A stretch of DNA of 64,000 nucleotides from Pyxicephalus adspersus (lineage: Eukaryota; Chordata; Amphibia; Anura; Pyxicephalidae): the NCBI RefSeq assembly GCF_032062135.1, contig NC_092859.1, positions 125,706,115 to 125,770,114 of the forward strand. The letters run 5' to 3'. A program made the translations under genes and the position numbers. Shown here piece after piece: positions 24,689-39,400 of this stretch (position 1 is the stretch's first letter; each line of letters begins with the position of its first letter). A model generated the notes under the pieces. It saw nothing but the letters and a program-made list of their open reading frames with translations. It was not told where the DNA came from and searched no databases.

Positions 24689-27600
24689 CTGAGAAGATAG
24701 AATTTGTAAAAAATGCAATATTTAGTTAATGAAAACTATATTTGCAAAGATTGATTATGTTGTCATCGGTCCCTGTTTTTAAGGAGCACATCTTTTAGAG
24801 ATTTATAAAACTTAAAGGTGTAGGTGTTATTTTTATATCCTTTTCCGAAAATATCATGTAAAATTGAATGAATGCATTGCTTGGGGAATGTCAGGTAGAT
24901 CATCACACTTTTCAAACAAACAGTTATTAAAGTATTACAAAACTTATTATCCCAAATCTTAGTTTTACTATGCACAAATAATCAGTCTTTGAATCTATGT
25001 ATTAAAAATTAATTTTACTTTAATGGCAAACTACAACATAAAGGCTAAAAACTTGACCTCTGCAACAAATTTCTTTTCAAACAATGGTCCTTCTCCCTTT
25101 CTCTTGCTGTTCCAGATCCATATTGTCATGTCATAGACAGTCCTCCTTAGTATGAATGTGGAAACAGGATGTGTGTAATCCCAAAGGATGCCAATATACT
25201 GAAAATTAGCATGATTGTACAGTCTTCTGCAGTCACACATTTTGAAACTTTGAGGCATTTATACCTGGTACACTTTCTTGTAGACATTATACATACAGGT
25301 AGTCCCTGGGTTACATACGAGATAGGGACTGTAGATTTGTTCTTAAGTTAAATTTGTATGTAAGTCAGAACAGGTACATTATTTTACATACAAATTTACA
25401 TACAGGTACATTATTTTAATAAATGCAATTAGACAGATGTTTGTCTCAACATATTATTAGGCAGTGTGGTGTACCGTATAAAATCTCCACTGTGAGTTAA
25501 TTACTAACAAAAAAAAACATTATGGAGCCTAGACATTCATTAACTTCTGGAGCAAGCTGTGCTTTGATATGCAAAAAGAAACAACTGCAGAGTTTGTTTT
25601 GGTCAATAAAGAGTTACAAGAGGTTGCAAAAGAGCTCAGTCTTAGCTGTGGTTAGCAAAATATTTCTTCTCCAAGTCATGCAAACCGCTCTCCTTCCCCC
25701 TATCAAGCCTCTGTCTTGCACATGAATGGGAAGTCTGTTCGTACCTATGAGTCATCCGTATGTCGGATGTCCTTAACTCAGGGACTACCTGTATTAATTC
25801 TAAGGAGAAATAGCTAGCATTATATGACCTGGCAGTGTGAGTCTGGAAAAACAATAGATATGGAGTCGGGCCACTGTTCTTGGGTAAACGTGAATCGCAT
25901 AATAAGTTCTGTTTTTAGGATTGTTTGTGTTTTTTTAATTTATGCATCCTAAAATGTTTTCTGGATTCTAACTTATTGATCAAATTGCAGCTTTTTTAAA
26001 ACATAATATTAAATACTGCTAATATAAAAACTACATTTTAAATGAATGCATTTCATGACTACAGTAAACAGGTGGTCATCCATGTAAAACATATGCATGA
26101 TTTAACAGTGATATGACATTCTTACCAGGGATCTTATTTATTGTAAATTCCCTTACCAAGTGACATAAGGCATCATAAAAAATTCTGCTATGAAATGATG
26201 TAGTTGCCCAGTTTACAGATTACAGGGTATTAACTGAAAACTGAGTGGTGGATGTTATTGAAGCTAAATAGGAGATCTTACAAGAGAGTAATCAACTAGA
26301 AATAGATTTCCTTTCATATGGTAAACTCAACACTTTGTAATCATATTGCTATTCTTAATCTCATTCTCAAGATCCACCGCACAAACTATTTAGAGGTCTT
26401 GTATCTATTTGTGGGTTAGTATAGTACATCAAGTCTAAACTTGGAAGCCTTTTTTTAGTCACAGTAAATGGGTGATTTTTTAATGTTGGTGTATGTCTTA
26501 TTTTCTGTAGTAGCTATAATGATTAAACTTCTCAAACTATCATATACATGCAAAATATCTCAGTATATTACTCTGTATATTACTAAGTGACAATATTTCA
26601 GAGATAAGTTATATTTTGGAGATTCACATCATGGTAGCTACATATAAGTGAACCAACCTCTCCTGAGTCTCTCCTGCTGTTACTCGTATCTTCTTCACTA
26701 GAAGTCCTGGAAGATTGACTATCTTTGTCTGAATGGTGTACCACAAGTTCTTTATATTGTTAATTCCATCCCACTTTAATCTGATCACCATCAGGTCACC
26801 AATGTCATCATCCAATGTAACGAGGAAAGAGTAGGTTCTGCTCTCTTTTATACCTTCAGCTCTAAAAAATAAATTATAAATACTGGTAACATCAATTCAA
26901 AGTTTCAATGGAAGAAACAGATACAGATACTATATGTTTTGTGCTTTAATTATATAGTAACAGAATATTTTGTATCATTCAAATACTTAAATATAAGAAG
27001 TTCTAAATTGGCTAAATTAAAGTAGTGGTTTTATAAAATAACTAATTATTAGGCTGTGCTTGCCTTTAAACTGGCCACATAGCTTAAAGCATATATAAAC
27101 CCTAAACCATAAACAATGAACCATCTTACCATATTTGCTTCCTTTTATTTTGTTAACATACTATTAAAGAGTTTTTTTTATATCTTCTTAAATATTAAAA
27201 GAACAGTTTCACTGCTTTTTTTTACTTCGGAAAGAGATATTGCATTCCCTTAACCAAGGCATCTGGTTAACCATCAAATGAACCTTTTTGGGGTGAAGTT
27301 AAAAAATTTCCCTCTGCAAAAAATATCTAACACAGAATCCACGTAAAATTCATAATCGAGATGTTCCAACTTTGTTCCAACAGGAAGGTTAGAGTGAAAC
27401 CTGTGTTTTATTTGAAAAGGAGTTGAGTGTACCTGAAATCTTGTTTTTTTAATTGAAAGGTATTCCTGATTTATTTCCTATTCTCACTTTGTACAGTTGA
27501 TGCCCATTTACAGACAAAAAGGGAGAATGTATGTGGGAGAAGACTTAGCAGAAACAATCAGGAAGTATGTAAAATGACAACATACAAACATGTTTAGATC

Positions 27601-27745
27601 ATTGTCTTTGTGAATGTCTTTGTGATTGATCTATAGGTCACAACCCTGATACCAAAATAAAGAGAAACAAATATATAAATTATAACATTTTTATATTAAT
27701 ATATTATTATTATTATATAAAATTACATATATATATATAAAAAAA

Positions 27746-27782
<37 letters not shown>

Positions 27783-30700
27783 CACACATACAATATACAA
27801 TCACGAGACACAGATATATAATACTTACATAGATAAAGGTAAGGTGTCAACCTCTTGCTTTGTTCCCGTCAGGGAAACTGTTAACTGTGGATTCAGATAT
27901 TTATCTTCAATTTGGTTGATTATCTGGATCTTAAACTGGTAATGGTAAACTACAAGGAAAAGCAAAATAATGTTTTACATACAAGAAAGAAACTAACAGT
28001 GTACTGTAAAGCATGGTAAGTAACAAGAAAACACTTTTGTGATGTTTTAGGTCTATGTCAACTTTTCAGACAAGCTTCTTGTTTTATATCAAAAGAGCTC
28101 TCCATAAGGTGTAGGGCTAATTTACCAAACGAGAAGTGATACACATTTTTCTAGATATTGTTTTTTTTCTCCACCATTTTTTTTTTTTATTTTTTTTTTG
28201 CTCTTCAAAACACTACATATTTTGTGATGTTTAGAATAAAAAGACAGTTACAAGATTTTTTATGTTACACAGTATTTGCCTAACTGCTAATCAAATCTAT
28301 ATCTAAAATTACATAAAAAAAATCTAGACACACTAATACACTATAATTCTTATTTTGATTTTTATAATATAAAAGATTAGATTTTTTTCAAGCTAACACA
28401 TTTTTTGTAATGTTATTTTATTACTTTTAAAGGAGCTCCACCAGTCCACTACACCAATACATTGCAGAAGCTTAGGGACCATATTTATCTATACTTACCG
28501 TTCTTTCCTCATTATTTTTGTATGCGTGGGTGTTTTTCTTTTTTTGATAACCAAGAACATCTTGCAGTGGAAAAGTATTGCAGTTGACAGCTCTCTCATT
28601 GGCCCTGATTTATTGACGCTCTCCAAGGTTGGAGAAGATACACTTTCATAAGTGAAACTGGGTAATCCAGCAAACCTGGAATGGATTTCTTCAAAGTCAT
28701 TTGCTAGCAATAGTTTTGAATCATGGATCTGATCTATTCCAGGTTTGGTGGATCACCTAGCTTCATTAATGAAAGTTTATCCTCTTCAGCCTTGCAGAGC
28801 TAAAATAACCCAGAGTTAGGCATTAGGAAGTTACACAGTATTATATCAGTATGCAGGGATTATAACTGGTCATCTATCAATTATGTTTATATTTTGCATT
28901 CTTTTACACCTTGCATATTTTAAATGAAAATCATAAAATAATTTTTTTTTCTGGTTTTATTTACCAGAGATTAGAATATTCAACGTTAAAGAACCAGCCT
29001 GACCCAAGTTCGACTATAAGTGCCTTATAATAAATGGCCACAAATTTGGCCAGGTTAAATACAATAGCTAGATTCAATCCACTTAGATTCCACAAGATTT
29101 GCTTTGCGTTTTTAGTTAGAATTCCCCTTCCTAAACCCAATCATTTGGTGGGTGAAATCTAAACCATCAAATGGCAGTTAAATCTTAAGAGAAAAGTAAG
29201 CTTCCCCCCAGACCCTGTTTTATTTAGTGATAAATAAGAATGCCTCTGGCATTCTCGCGAAATGAAATTTTGGAGAACCGATTTCACAAAACCATTGGAA
29301 GATCAAGGAAATTATAACAGGAGGATTCACAGGGGATTCACAGGATTCCCTTGGAATCCTCCTGTTTGGGATCCCCGGGGCACTGGAGGTTATCGCACAC
29401 TGCTCTCCAAGAATGTGGCCATGGCCGCATTCATTGAGAAGATCCCTGGCAGCGGATTCTCAGGACTACAATCATTCTTGAAGCCCTGGGAATCCTGTTT
29501 GGGATCCCCGGTACTAGAGGTTAAATGGGGACCAGTCTCCCCATTCAGAACCTCTAGTGCTCCCTGAATGGCTTAGGAAAGCTTTCTTCAGCCAATCAGA
29601 GAGCACCAGAGGTTTTAAATGGGGAGACTTGTCCCCATTTAACCTCTAGTGCCGGGGATCGCGCACTAAGCTGATCAATTAATGCAGCTGGCGCTTTAGC
29701 ACAGCCCGCAATCTTTTTTTTGAACATTTTTCTTTAAATTTAAGCTCGATCTTCGAATTTACACCGGCCATTCTCGCTTAAAATTTCGGTAAGCAAAAAC
29801 TGACGAATACGCTGCAAGATCGAGTTTTAAAAACTCGCTCATCCCTAGTTGTGATGGTCGAATGAAGGATCCATGTTTTTTGTAATCCCCTCCTATTTAC
29901 TGTAACCAGATCAGTACAAAAATGCTATCCTATGATTTAATATGGCTTACTACATTTTTCACTACAACATTGCTCATAGTATTGTATATACTAGTTGGAG
30001 AACTAGCATTTCCCTGTGTTATCACATAGAAGTAATATACTTCTTTACAGAAACATAAATATTCTTTAGCAGTCCTCTGATTTGTAACAATGAGTCACTC
30101 ACAGACTAATTAAAGCTATAAATGCTAGTCCAAATGCAGGATGGAAATTCTTTCAGGTATCGGAGAGCAATTATGGAGCCTTTCTCGTGCTTGGCTGGCC
30201 TCCCGCATATGTTTCCTTCTGGCTGACAAAGGAGGGAAGCCACAGTAAAATTTTGCATATTGGGATTCAGACAGTGGCTTCTTGTGTGCATATATTTATA
30301 TTGGAAGCAAGGATTCTATTCTACAGGAAATTGGCTTCTCTTTATAATTGAACGAAGAGAAGAAAGGTTGCCGGAAGATTGCTAGAGCTTTAGAAAATGT
30401 TATATCTTAGGGCCATAACTAGGTCATCACCCAAACACCCTGAGCTACAGCTTCTCTAAGAATCAGCAACCCAAACACATATAAAGTATAAGCTCATTTT
30501 TTTTAAAGTGCTGCTGTAGTGTATTGCAGAGCATAACAACAAAGTACTATTTATATTTACAATAACAATTTAAATAACCTTCCTTCCTTCCTATTAAAGC
30601 AAGAGAATAAACTTTGATGATATTTAAGCAGCACATCTGAGTACCATATAGATACATAAAACAGTGAACATTGCTTCTGTGCCTCAGTATATATAACTGA

Positions 30701-33700
30701 AATATGAAGGTATAATGTAGAAAGTGGTTTTCTTGGTTCTCTCTAGCAAACATCTTGCTGTGACAGTCAGATTGGCATATTACATGTGGAGGCACAGTCA
30801 CACAGAACGATACAAGAACATGTGTTGCCCATGCAGATCTAACAGATTTACTTAATCCCTCTACCAACAGCATATGCTTACTTTCTTCTTAAACTTAACT
30901 TTTACTTTCTTTAAGAATTCAGTTTATTCATGTAAATTGGTCCAAGCCCCATTGAAGGTACCCCCAAAATGCATTGGATATCTCAGATGAAGTTTAGTGA
31001 ACTGATTTAGGCTACTGTTAGCATTCGGCAGAACATACCAACCCATCTACTGCCATTCCTCTAGAAACAATGTATGCATTAAAAATGGAGGAAGGTTAAT
31101 CATAATGAACATTCAATCCCTCTATTTATACAAACTATACAAATTCATAGTCTTGCCTTCCTACCCACTTCTCCGCTTTACACCTCAAGCATCACATACT
31201 ATCCAATATATATAGTCCAATCTTACACACCTGCCATCCTTAGGCAATTACCAACTTTATAATCTGCTTGATTCATAATTAATGCAAACATCCAGAGACC
31301 AATATCCCTTTTTTATTTCTAATCTCTAACAAATTTTCTAACATATTTTTCCAAGTATCAGTCCTCCATTTTCACATAGTAGGCCATTTTGTTGGCCCCA
31401 TTCTCCAACGTAGAGATCTTATTTGAGTTCCAATATTTAGGATTGAAGATCCTAGAATTTATAAACCTACTAGAGTGTTATAAACCTACTCAGTATCATA
31501 GGTACTTCTTTTAGGTTGCTACCAAAAATACCTTTCCTATGGTCAGGATATTGGGGCCTATGGGAGTTTAATTTAAAAGTTACGTTATATTACAACATAT
31601 TTGTACAGTAATGCAAGACCACCATATATTTAATGCTGTTCCTAAGTTCTTCCCACATCCCCAACCTTGATTAGTTTCTACCACAGACTTATTATAGTTA
31701 AGGCAGACTTAGCTTAGTTTGGCAGTTAGTAATTTATGCTCCTGTAAATATATCCTACCATTCTATTTCTGTGGGTATTTCTAAATTTATTTTCATGTAT
31801 ACTTCAAGCTTCAATAGTTTACTGTCTCCCAGGATTTTGTATAACTTTGAAAGAGTTCCCTTACGTACCTTAGAATTCATAAACACCACATGCCTAATCT
31901 CTCCCCCATGGTCCTTCTCATTTTTATATCCTAATTAAATCTAACATTCTAGGATGATCTCCACAGGTAGATATTTAAGCAATCCATCTTAGGACCTATA
32001 TATTAGACAGCACTTATTAGTTACATTCCTTAAGTGGGCTATCATTAAATTTCATTTAATTGTCAATTGTTAAAAAAAGTTGAGAGTTAGCATCTCAAAT
32101 AATTTAAAATAAATGTTTCATAATTTTTTAAATGGTAACAAAGTTGCTTTATTATATTCCATGCAAGGGTGCTTATGAGATTGCAAAAATGTTATGCGTC
32201 TCTTTCTGTACATCTAAATCTATGGAGCGTTTGATATACAACCCTTGGCTTCTTTTTTATATATAAAGAAAAGGCAAGAAGGGTTAAAAGCAATCATGTT
32301 GGTTGGCCCTGCATGGCAAAAATACAGAAGGAAAAATATAAAATATGATTTTAAAAATTAGCATTTCTGAGATATATTTTAATACATATTTGTTTAAATT
32401 ATGCAGGATTTTTAGTATTATTGATTCAAAATAAAGTGCAATATTACCATTTGCAAGGTGCAAATATAGATAATTAACATTCAGTGAACATTTAACAACT
32501 GTTTACCAACATTTAGCAAATGTTTAAAAAATCATGCCAATTGCTTTAGCTTTAAATGAGTAAAAACATTGTGTACTGACTAAACAAAGGTTCTTTTCAT
32601 AACTTTTTTTTAATAAAACAATAATAAGCTTAAATGAAATCATATTTACTCTGTATAAAATTCCCAAACTCTAGTCAGAGTATTTTGGAGTTTACAAAAT
32701 AAATTTCCATACACATCTATAAAAATAATTTTCTTTTTGCTATAATGTATTCTTACACAGCACAGGAAATGTACAAACTAAATGACATGGTTGAATTTAC
32801 AGGTACATTAAGTTTCCAGTAGGAAAAGTCTTGCAGTCTGGAGCCTGAGGCAAATAAAGATAAAGTGAGCCAGCCAGGCTCATAGAGAATAGAAGCTTAG
32901 ATTTAACCCCGGATTTCTTTTTTTCCACTTCAAAGTCAAAGACAGAGCCACAGTATCTATTCCTTCTACTCTGGGAGAGTTTTGCTTCTGCCTCTGGGGT
33001 AACATCCTTATTCAGAATGATAAGCTATGAGATGCTAGGAACAGGAAGGTACAAGCTGAGTATACATATGTTACAAAGTTTGCCCTTGGTCATGTTGTGT
33101 TGCACACATCACAACGCATATATATTTACAATTCACAGCGTAGTTGTACTAGTACTGTTATATAAAACTTACCTAAAACATCTGAAAATACAGATGTAAA
33201 CAGAAAAAAGAATAAAAAAAAAAAACACAACCAAAAAAATATAAATATTTCCAGCCAAATGGATTTCTTTACTTGTGGTGGATTAAGTTAAATTTCTTTG
33301 GTAGGACTGGTGTCCAGGATGTGGGCAGGGAGATCTCACTCCACCTCCAACAAACCAGGTAGAGCTCAGCTATACTATTGTCACTGACCAAAATAAGTAT
33401 TTAAATTCACTGAGTAAACAGAATTTTTCAACAAAACACCATTAAAATAACTTTCAAGTTTCAGACAATCCCCCTGGTAAGATTATTTTATCTAAAGTGT
33501 ACAGCAGGGGTCCCCAACCCTTGGTCCACAACACACTAGTGGGGCGCGACCATCTGACAGGTGGTCAATGGCTCTGGTCAGTGGACCCCCCAGCTGGGTC
33601 AGTAGAAGGACCCCGCTTGGGGGGGGCGCACTTGCCAGAGCTGCAGACCATGTCTCTTTGGCTTCTGGTTACCTTCATGGCATGTCTCTACCCACCACAG

Positions 33701-36407
33701 GTGTCAGTTCTAACTGAAGGGTGTAAAATCCCTACTCTGTGGAAACCATTATTTCCATAGAGTGCATTAGCAATGGCCAACTAGCCTCAAACAGTTGTAT
33801 GCCGTTTAGAATAAATGGCTCCATAATGTAAGGCTGCAAATAATATTAATATTATTAACAAAGAAAATTATTTGCATGGCTTTGGCCAATATTTCAGAAT
33901 TATGAATATCCCCTTTATTTTTGGATCTGTGATGAAAATGAGAGAACTGCAAATATTTTCTGGTTTAAAAAGACTTTCCTATTTTCTCCCTACCAATACA
34001 TTGTGAAGAAGAACAGGAATAATTTCTGGCAATATGAATACAAATTGATTAAAATAAAAGGGGAAAATTGCAAGCATCTTCTTGAAATACATTATAGGAA
34101 GAAGAGAAACATAGCTCTTTCTTTGTATTGTATGCATAACTGATCTCAGCTCTTAAAAAGAGTATTTATAAAATAAATAATCATTGTAAATAAGGAACAA
34201 AATGACATTTGAGCGAAGTTGTTTGTCTCTGTCAAGTGTCCATTGATTCAATATCTTATTGCTATGTAAAGTCAACATCCAGACTTGATAAATCCTATCT
34301 GACTTCATTGGCTGCTGAAATGACACAGTCTGAAATATATTTACTGAAGCATATGGTGAAATTCCCTTTGAATATTAACATTTCAGCCAATAATTTGTTT
34401 TTGTAGACACACAAGACAGCTGGCGCTCCACCACCCTCTGTCGTGAACATGTGAAATATTATCTGTGGCATTTACAAGGAGATAAAGAATATGATGCATC
34501 AAGGCAGATGTTTTGATGTCCAGCAAGAAGTAGCTTCCAACAGCAAATAACGGGTCTTCCTATCATAATTTGTTAAAGGTTATTTATGAAGTAGTTTGTA
34601 ATATCGTTCCAAAACAGTTCTCAGTGAGCACACACAGACTAACAACATTGTTTATTCTGTAAAGAATTTGCTCCATTTATCTAAATAAGAACATAATAGG
34701 AAAGCGGATGAATACTCTGTCCCGTGTGCCTCTTTGTACGCTAGGATTTGTTGTTTGCATCTGCACTGTTCTAAAATTTTCAATATAAGTATTTAATCGT
34801 CAAAGGGTACATAGTATCTGAAAACTGATTTCTATGGGTGGATGCTGTAAAGTTATCGTGTGTCATTATATTAAAAATGTAATCAGTGACCAGGAGTGTA
34901 GTCGTACACGCCTGCCTATGTGTCACTCACCGACTCTGGCCGGTGCGCCCCCCAGTGGGGTCCTTCTCCTGACCCCAGCTAGCCAGAGCCACCAGACTGG
35001 CCAGAGCCGCAGACTACCAAAGAATTCCTTGCAAAATAAGTGTGGGCATGCATGCCCGTTCCTAAAAAAAATTAGGGCACAGTGTTCCCACCCATGCCCG
35101 CCCCACTATACCCCTGCCAGTGATCCAATGAATATACTACAAGAAACTGTATGCTTCCACCTATGACTGCATTATTAGTCATTATGGAAGCACTGTCTGT
35201 GGCCCCTGCTGTGTTTTTATGCAGTTATACATTTAGCAGTTAATCAGCTGTTTAGTTTCACTGGACAGTCAGAATGGTCGGCTAACTGATCAATGTAATA
35301 ACCTTTTATTTATTAATTTTTTTTGCACCACTTACCTTTGTATGGCATTTGTGCACGTGTTTTCAGAAAGAGTCTACGTCCAGGGAGCTTTTTCTTTGCA
35401 GTTAGATTGTACCCCAAAGCAACACAGCCATGTCTTTGACAGTTTACGCACATGCCCTTCTTAAAGGTTTCATAATCTCTACATTCGTATGCCATGCTGT
35501 TCTTGTCTTCATACTTTATAGAATCTATAAACAAGTTGACTGATCTCTCATGAGCACACTTGACTGACTCAGTGAATCCTTATGATAAAGAAAAAAAAGA
35601 AACAATTCAGTTATAATTATAAGCAATTTTTGGGGCATAAGAAGCCCTGGCAGTTTGTAAGTGTTTGTCTTCTGGGTATAAGCTCTATCAGATACAAGAT
35701 GAGGAACCAACAACACATTCTGAGGCCTATTGATGAAATGGGTTCACTTGTTATGTACCAGACATGATTTGTTGGGAACAAAACCTCACATATCCTTTCC
35801 GCTAGAACTCCCAGCCCTTTCCCAATAAATGAAAAATAACTGAAAATGTTTGAACTGGGCTTTAAATTGGTACATATCTAAATAATACTATACTACATAC
35901 ATATAGTACTAAAGATTATAAATGTAATTTCTTACCAAAGACACCGTACTCCACTAAATGGTTGTATATATCTTTAAACTGACAGCCAGGTTGTATATTT
36001 CCACCATTAGGATAAAAATCATAGTGACCAACTGGTTGGTTAATGCCAACACTTAATCCTATGTGCTGTTGTGTGTTTGTATGGATGGCATCAACAAGGG
36101 TTGCATCATCTGGAGACAAGCGATCTGTTACAGACATTCCTTCGAATAAAGGCCCGGCTGGATCAAGTCCTACAAAATATGAGCATGAACTTATGTATTT
36201 GACATGTAACTCAGCCTAACCAAAAATAACAGCTCTTACAGTATATACAAAAGCATGATATCTTACCCCATGCAACAATTTTTAATTTGACAACACCTAC
36301 TATATAACCTACTTATAAAATGTTTATTTACATAATATTATCTGAGATGTTATTTATATGCTGGATGTTTTGTAATCCATGCAAAACTTAAGTAGTTGCA
36401 GAGCCTT

Positions 36408-36447
<40 letters not shown>

Positions 36448-39400
36448 GCAAACATACAATAAAGGGAATACCGATATATAATCAAGGATGAACCAATATT
36501 TTTTTTTTAAACTTCAGTCACACCACTAGAGGGTGTTGTGAAGTGTGTAACAAACTCTTACTCTTGCCTTTAGACACATGGAAATGGAGGACACAGTGCC
36601 TACTATCTATTATTACTATTATTAAACAGTATTTATATAGCGCCATCATGTTATGCAGCTCTGTGTGATAGTTGTGTCACTAACTGTCCCTCAAAGGAGC
36701 TCACAATCTAATGTCCCTACCATAGTTATATGTCATTAATGTAGACTAAGGTCAAGTCAAATGTTTTACGAATAACACATTATAGATATATTTTTATTTC
36801 CATTTTTTATTTATTGTATTACATGTTAGCATTGACAGCTGCATTTTGTGTAATAGGTTTGTATTTGAGTTAAAACAATTTACTGTATTTTCAGGTAAAA
36901 ATACATAGTTATATTTGGATTGGTTTATATTCAAGTATATATTGTATATGGCCATTTTTTTTCCCCAAGTATGTGTTACAAATACTTAAGTCTTAAGTAT
37001 GGTTTATAGTGTCATTTTTATCCTTTGACGACCACTCCCATCAGTTGAAAAGTTTAGAACTCCCAATAATAAAGGACTTCTTCACTGTAAGGTCTGTGGA
37101 GTTGGCTCCTTTAGGAAGTAGTTTTATCAAGTACTATAGCTTGCTTTAAGAAAAAGCTAAATGCTTTTCTAGAAGCACAGAATATGACTAAAGATACCAG
37201 AGACTATTGATTCAGGGAACATCTGATTTCTCTTGGAATCAGGAAGGGTTTTTTTCTATTTCTATGAATCAGCTATGTCTATGTGGTTTTACCTAGGATA
37301 TGTTTATTTCCCTAGTGGTTGAACTTGATGGACTTACAGTATGTATTTTTTCAACCTTACTGACTATGTATCTATGGATTTACCTGATGTTTATGCATAG
37401 GTTAAAATTTAAGTTTTGGATGAAAAAAGATTAAAACCCATTTTTGTTTTATTGATTCTCGTTTGTGTTTCATTAAGATTTTTCTGCACTTTCTGTTGCA
37501 TAGATTCAACAGCAAGTTGGAGAAAATCTCCACAAAGGATGTATGACTTCCCCATTAGGCAGCTGACACTGTGACAGATTTATTTATTTAGGTTCTATTG
37601 ATGTTTTTGTTGTCTTTGTGAAAAAGGTTACCAGGACAAACAGACAGGTGAATCCACCTAGCATAAACACAAAGTGTTCCGATTCTTCCCTACAATGTTT
37701 TTGCTATCTATATACTTTCATAAGACAATTAGGAAAACATGATTATGTGCAAATAAATAAATGAATAAACGTATTGCAACCAACCATCTTTCCATGTACT
37801 GCTTCAGAGTAGATGAATCATTATTTCTTATTGAGTGCTGTGAGATGCTGCTCTTTGCCTTCCTAAATACCACTAATTTTATGTACCGCTACCTACATTT
37901 ATTCAGTAATGCGTGGAGATAAAGCTATTTTACTGATCTTTTTTAAAAGGCTTTCCCAGTTTTAACACCAGTAAAAGCATGCCTAATTGTAGAAAAATAG
38001 ACATATGTTCAATTAGTTTTCAGACTATTTAACAGATATAGGCTGCTCCAAGGCAACCACCTAGGGTAGACAACAAATTAGGATATTGTTAGATTGCTAA
38101 TTCTATGTTTATGGAGATTAGCTGCAGCTCCCCTGTACTAATCCAGTGCAGTCATTATTAAGAAAAGTTTTTAAATGCAGAATCATCTAAAATACATCTA
38201 ATTCTTCCTCCAATTAAATGAATGCGGAATTACAATAACACTGATTATTAATTTGCACCTACACAGTACTGAATTAATGTGGATCTTCTGTTGTTCTTTT
38301 AGTAAATAAATAACTCCTGAGAACATATAAGCATTTTTAATGGCTGAGTTTAAGCCTGGCTTCAGATAAAGAAAAATCCCAATGTACTACTTTCCTGCCT
38401 CCTCAACCTATTTGAAGCCATTTATTAGTGTTTAGGTCCATGGGACTTCCCCCAATACTAGAAAGAAGTCTTTTTCACAATGTTGCTGCTGGAAAACCTT
38501 GATCTCTGTGACAAGATCTTGGGGACATCTTGAGGACCTTTTGATGTAAACTTTTGGTAGCCAATGGCCACTGTTCAAATCAGGGTAAAAGAGAATGAAT
38601 GAGCACTATACACTACAGAACTAAAGAAAAAAAGGATTAGAACTTTGCCTGGTATGTACATGGTGATTTAAATACATAACTGGGGGTTTTATTTAAATGC
38701 TAGAGGTGGGTGGAGAGGAAGCAGAGATTTTTTTGGAGATGAGACTTTATTGTTGACCTATACTGGTGTGGAGAATCCAAAACCAATCCTATCTATCCAA
38801 CATTAGTGCTGCCTTGATTACTATATCATTTGTTAAAGTACATAGGAAAGGTTAATTAACCTAAAGATGTGCTTCTCAAATTTTGGAATCTGGTCAATGT
38901 TAATGCTGGCACAGTTGATCTGCCCATGAATCAAGATTACCTAATGTATATAGTCTTCAAGTAACAGTCAGGGATTTATTGCAGAAAGGGACAGGTGATA
39001 TTCCTTCTGTAATAAAACATTCTCCTCTCTCTGATCACTCTTCTCAAATGTAAAATACATGCACAGGTCATCGTAGGAAGCCGGGATACCTGTCGCATCC
39101 CATTTACCCATGGGGCTGCCGGGGCTAAATGGACTCATCACAGCCACGCAGGAATTACATCTTCCCAGCCCAACCAATTACGAGGGCTAAAGATCGAAAC
39201 AAGGAAGAGAAGGAGGAAGAAGATGGCAGGGTTCCTGTGACAAAACGAGGGCAGGGGAGTGCAATTAAAAAATTGGAAAAATGGCAAGTAAGGTTATATT
39301 GCAGAAGGAACGTTGCCAGCCTGGTAACAATTTAAAAAAATGGTTCTGCTTCCTTCCTTATGGACGAGGCGGAGCTTCCCTGTTTGCTTGTGTGCAGGAC

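Larger units (their letters stand above)
27950..35335 (-). other. LIPC: Large LIPC intron rich in repeats
   Basis: 7,386 nt. It contains foldback family B (28601-28817), the palindrome-rich GATGAGCGAG repeat (29228-29850) and two hAT-type fragments (33505-33660, 34885-35020). The stretch 30,300-33,400 has no recognised element; parts near 31,000-31,900 might be decayed retroelement sequence, but no frame supports that. Confidence 0.65.

Noticed and set aside
29262..29567. 101-codon + strand frame
   Set aside because: It lies inside the palindrome-rich repeat family D, and the repeated GF/PW residues come from repeated DNA blocks.
30900..32100. Possible decayed LINE
   Set aside because: No reverse-transcriptase or endonuclease motif in any frame and no recognisable 3' end.
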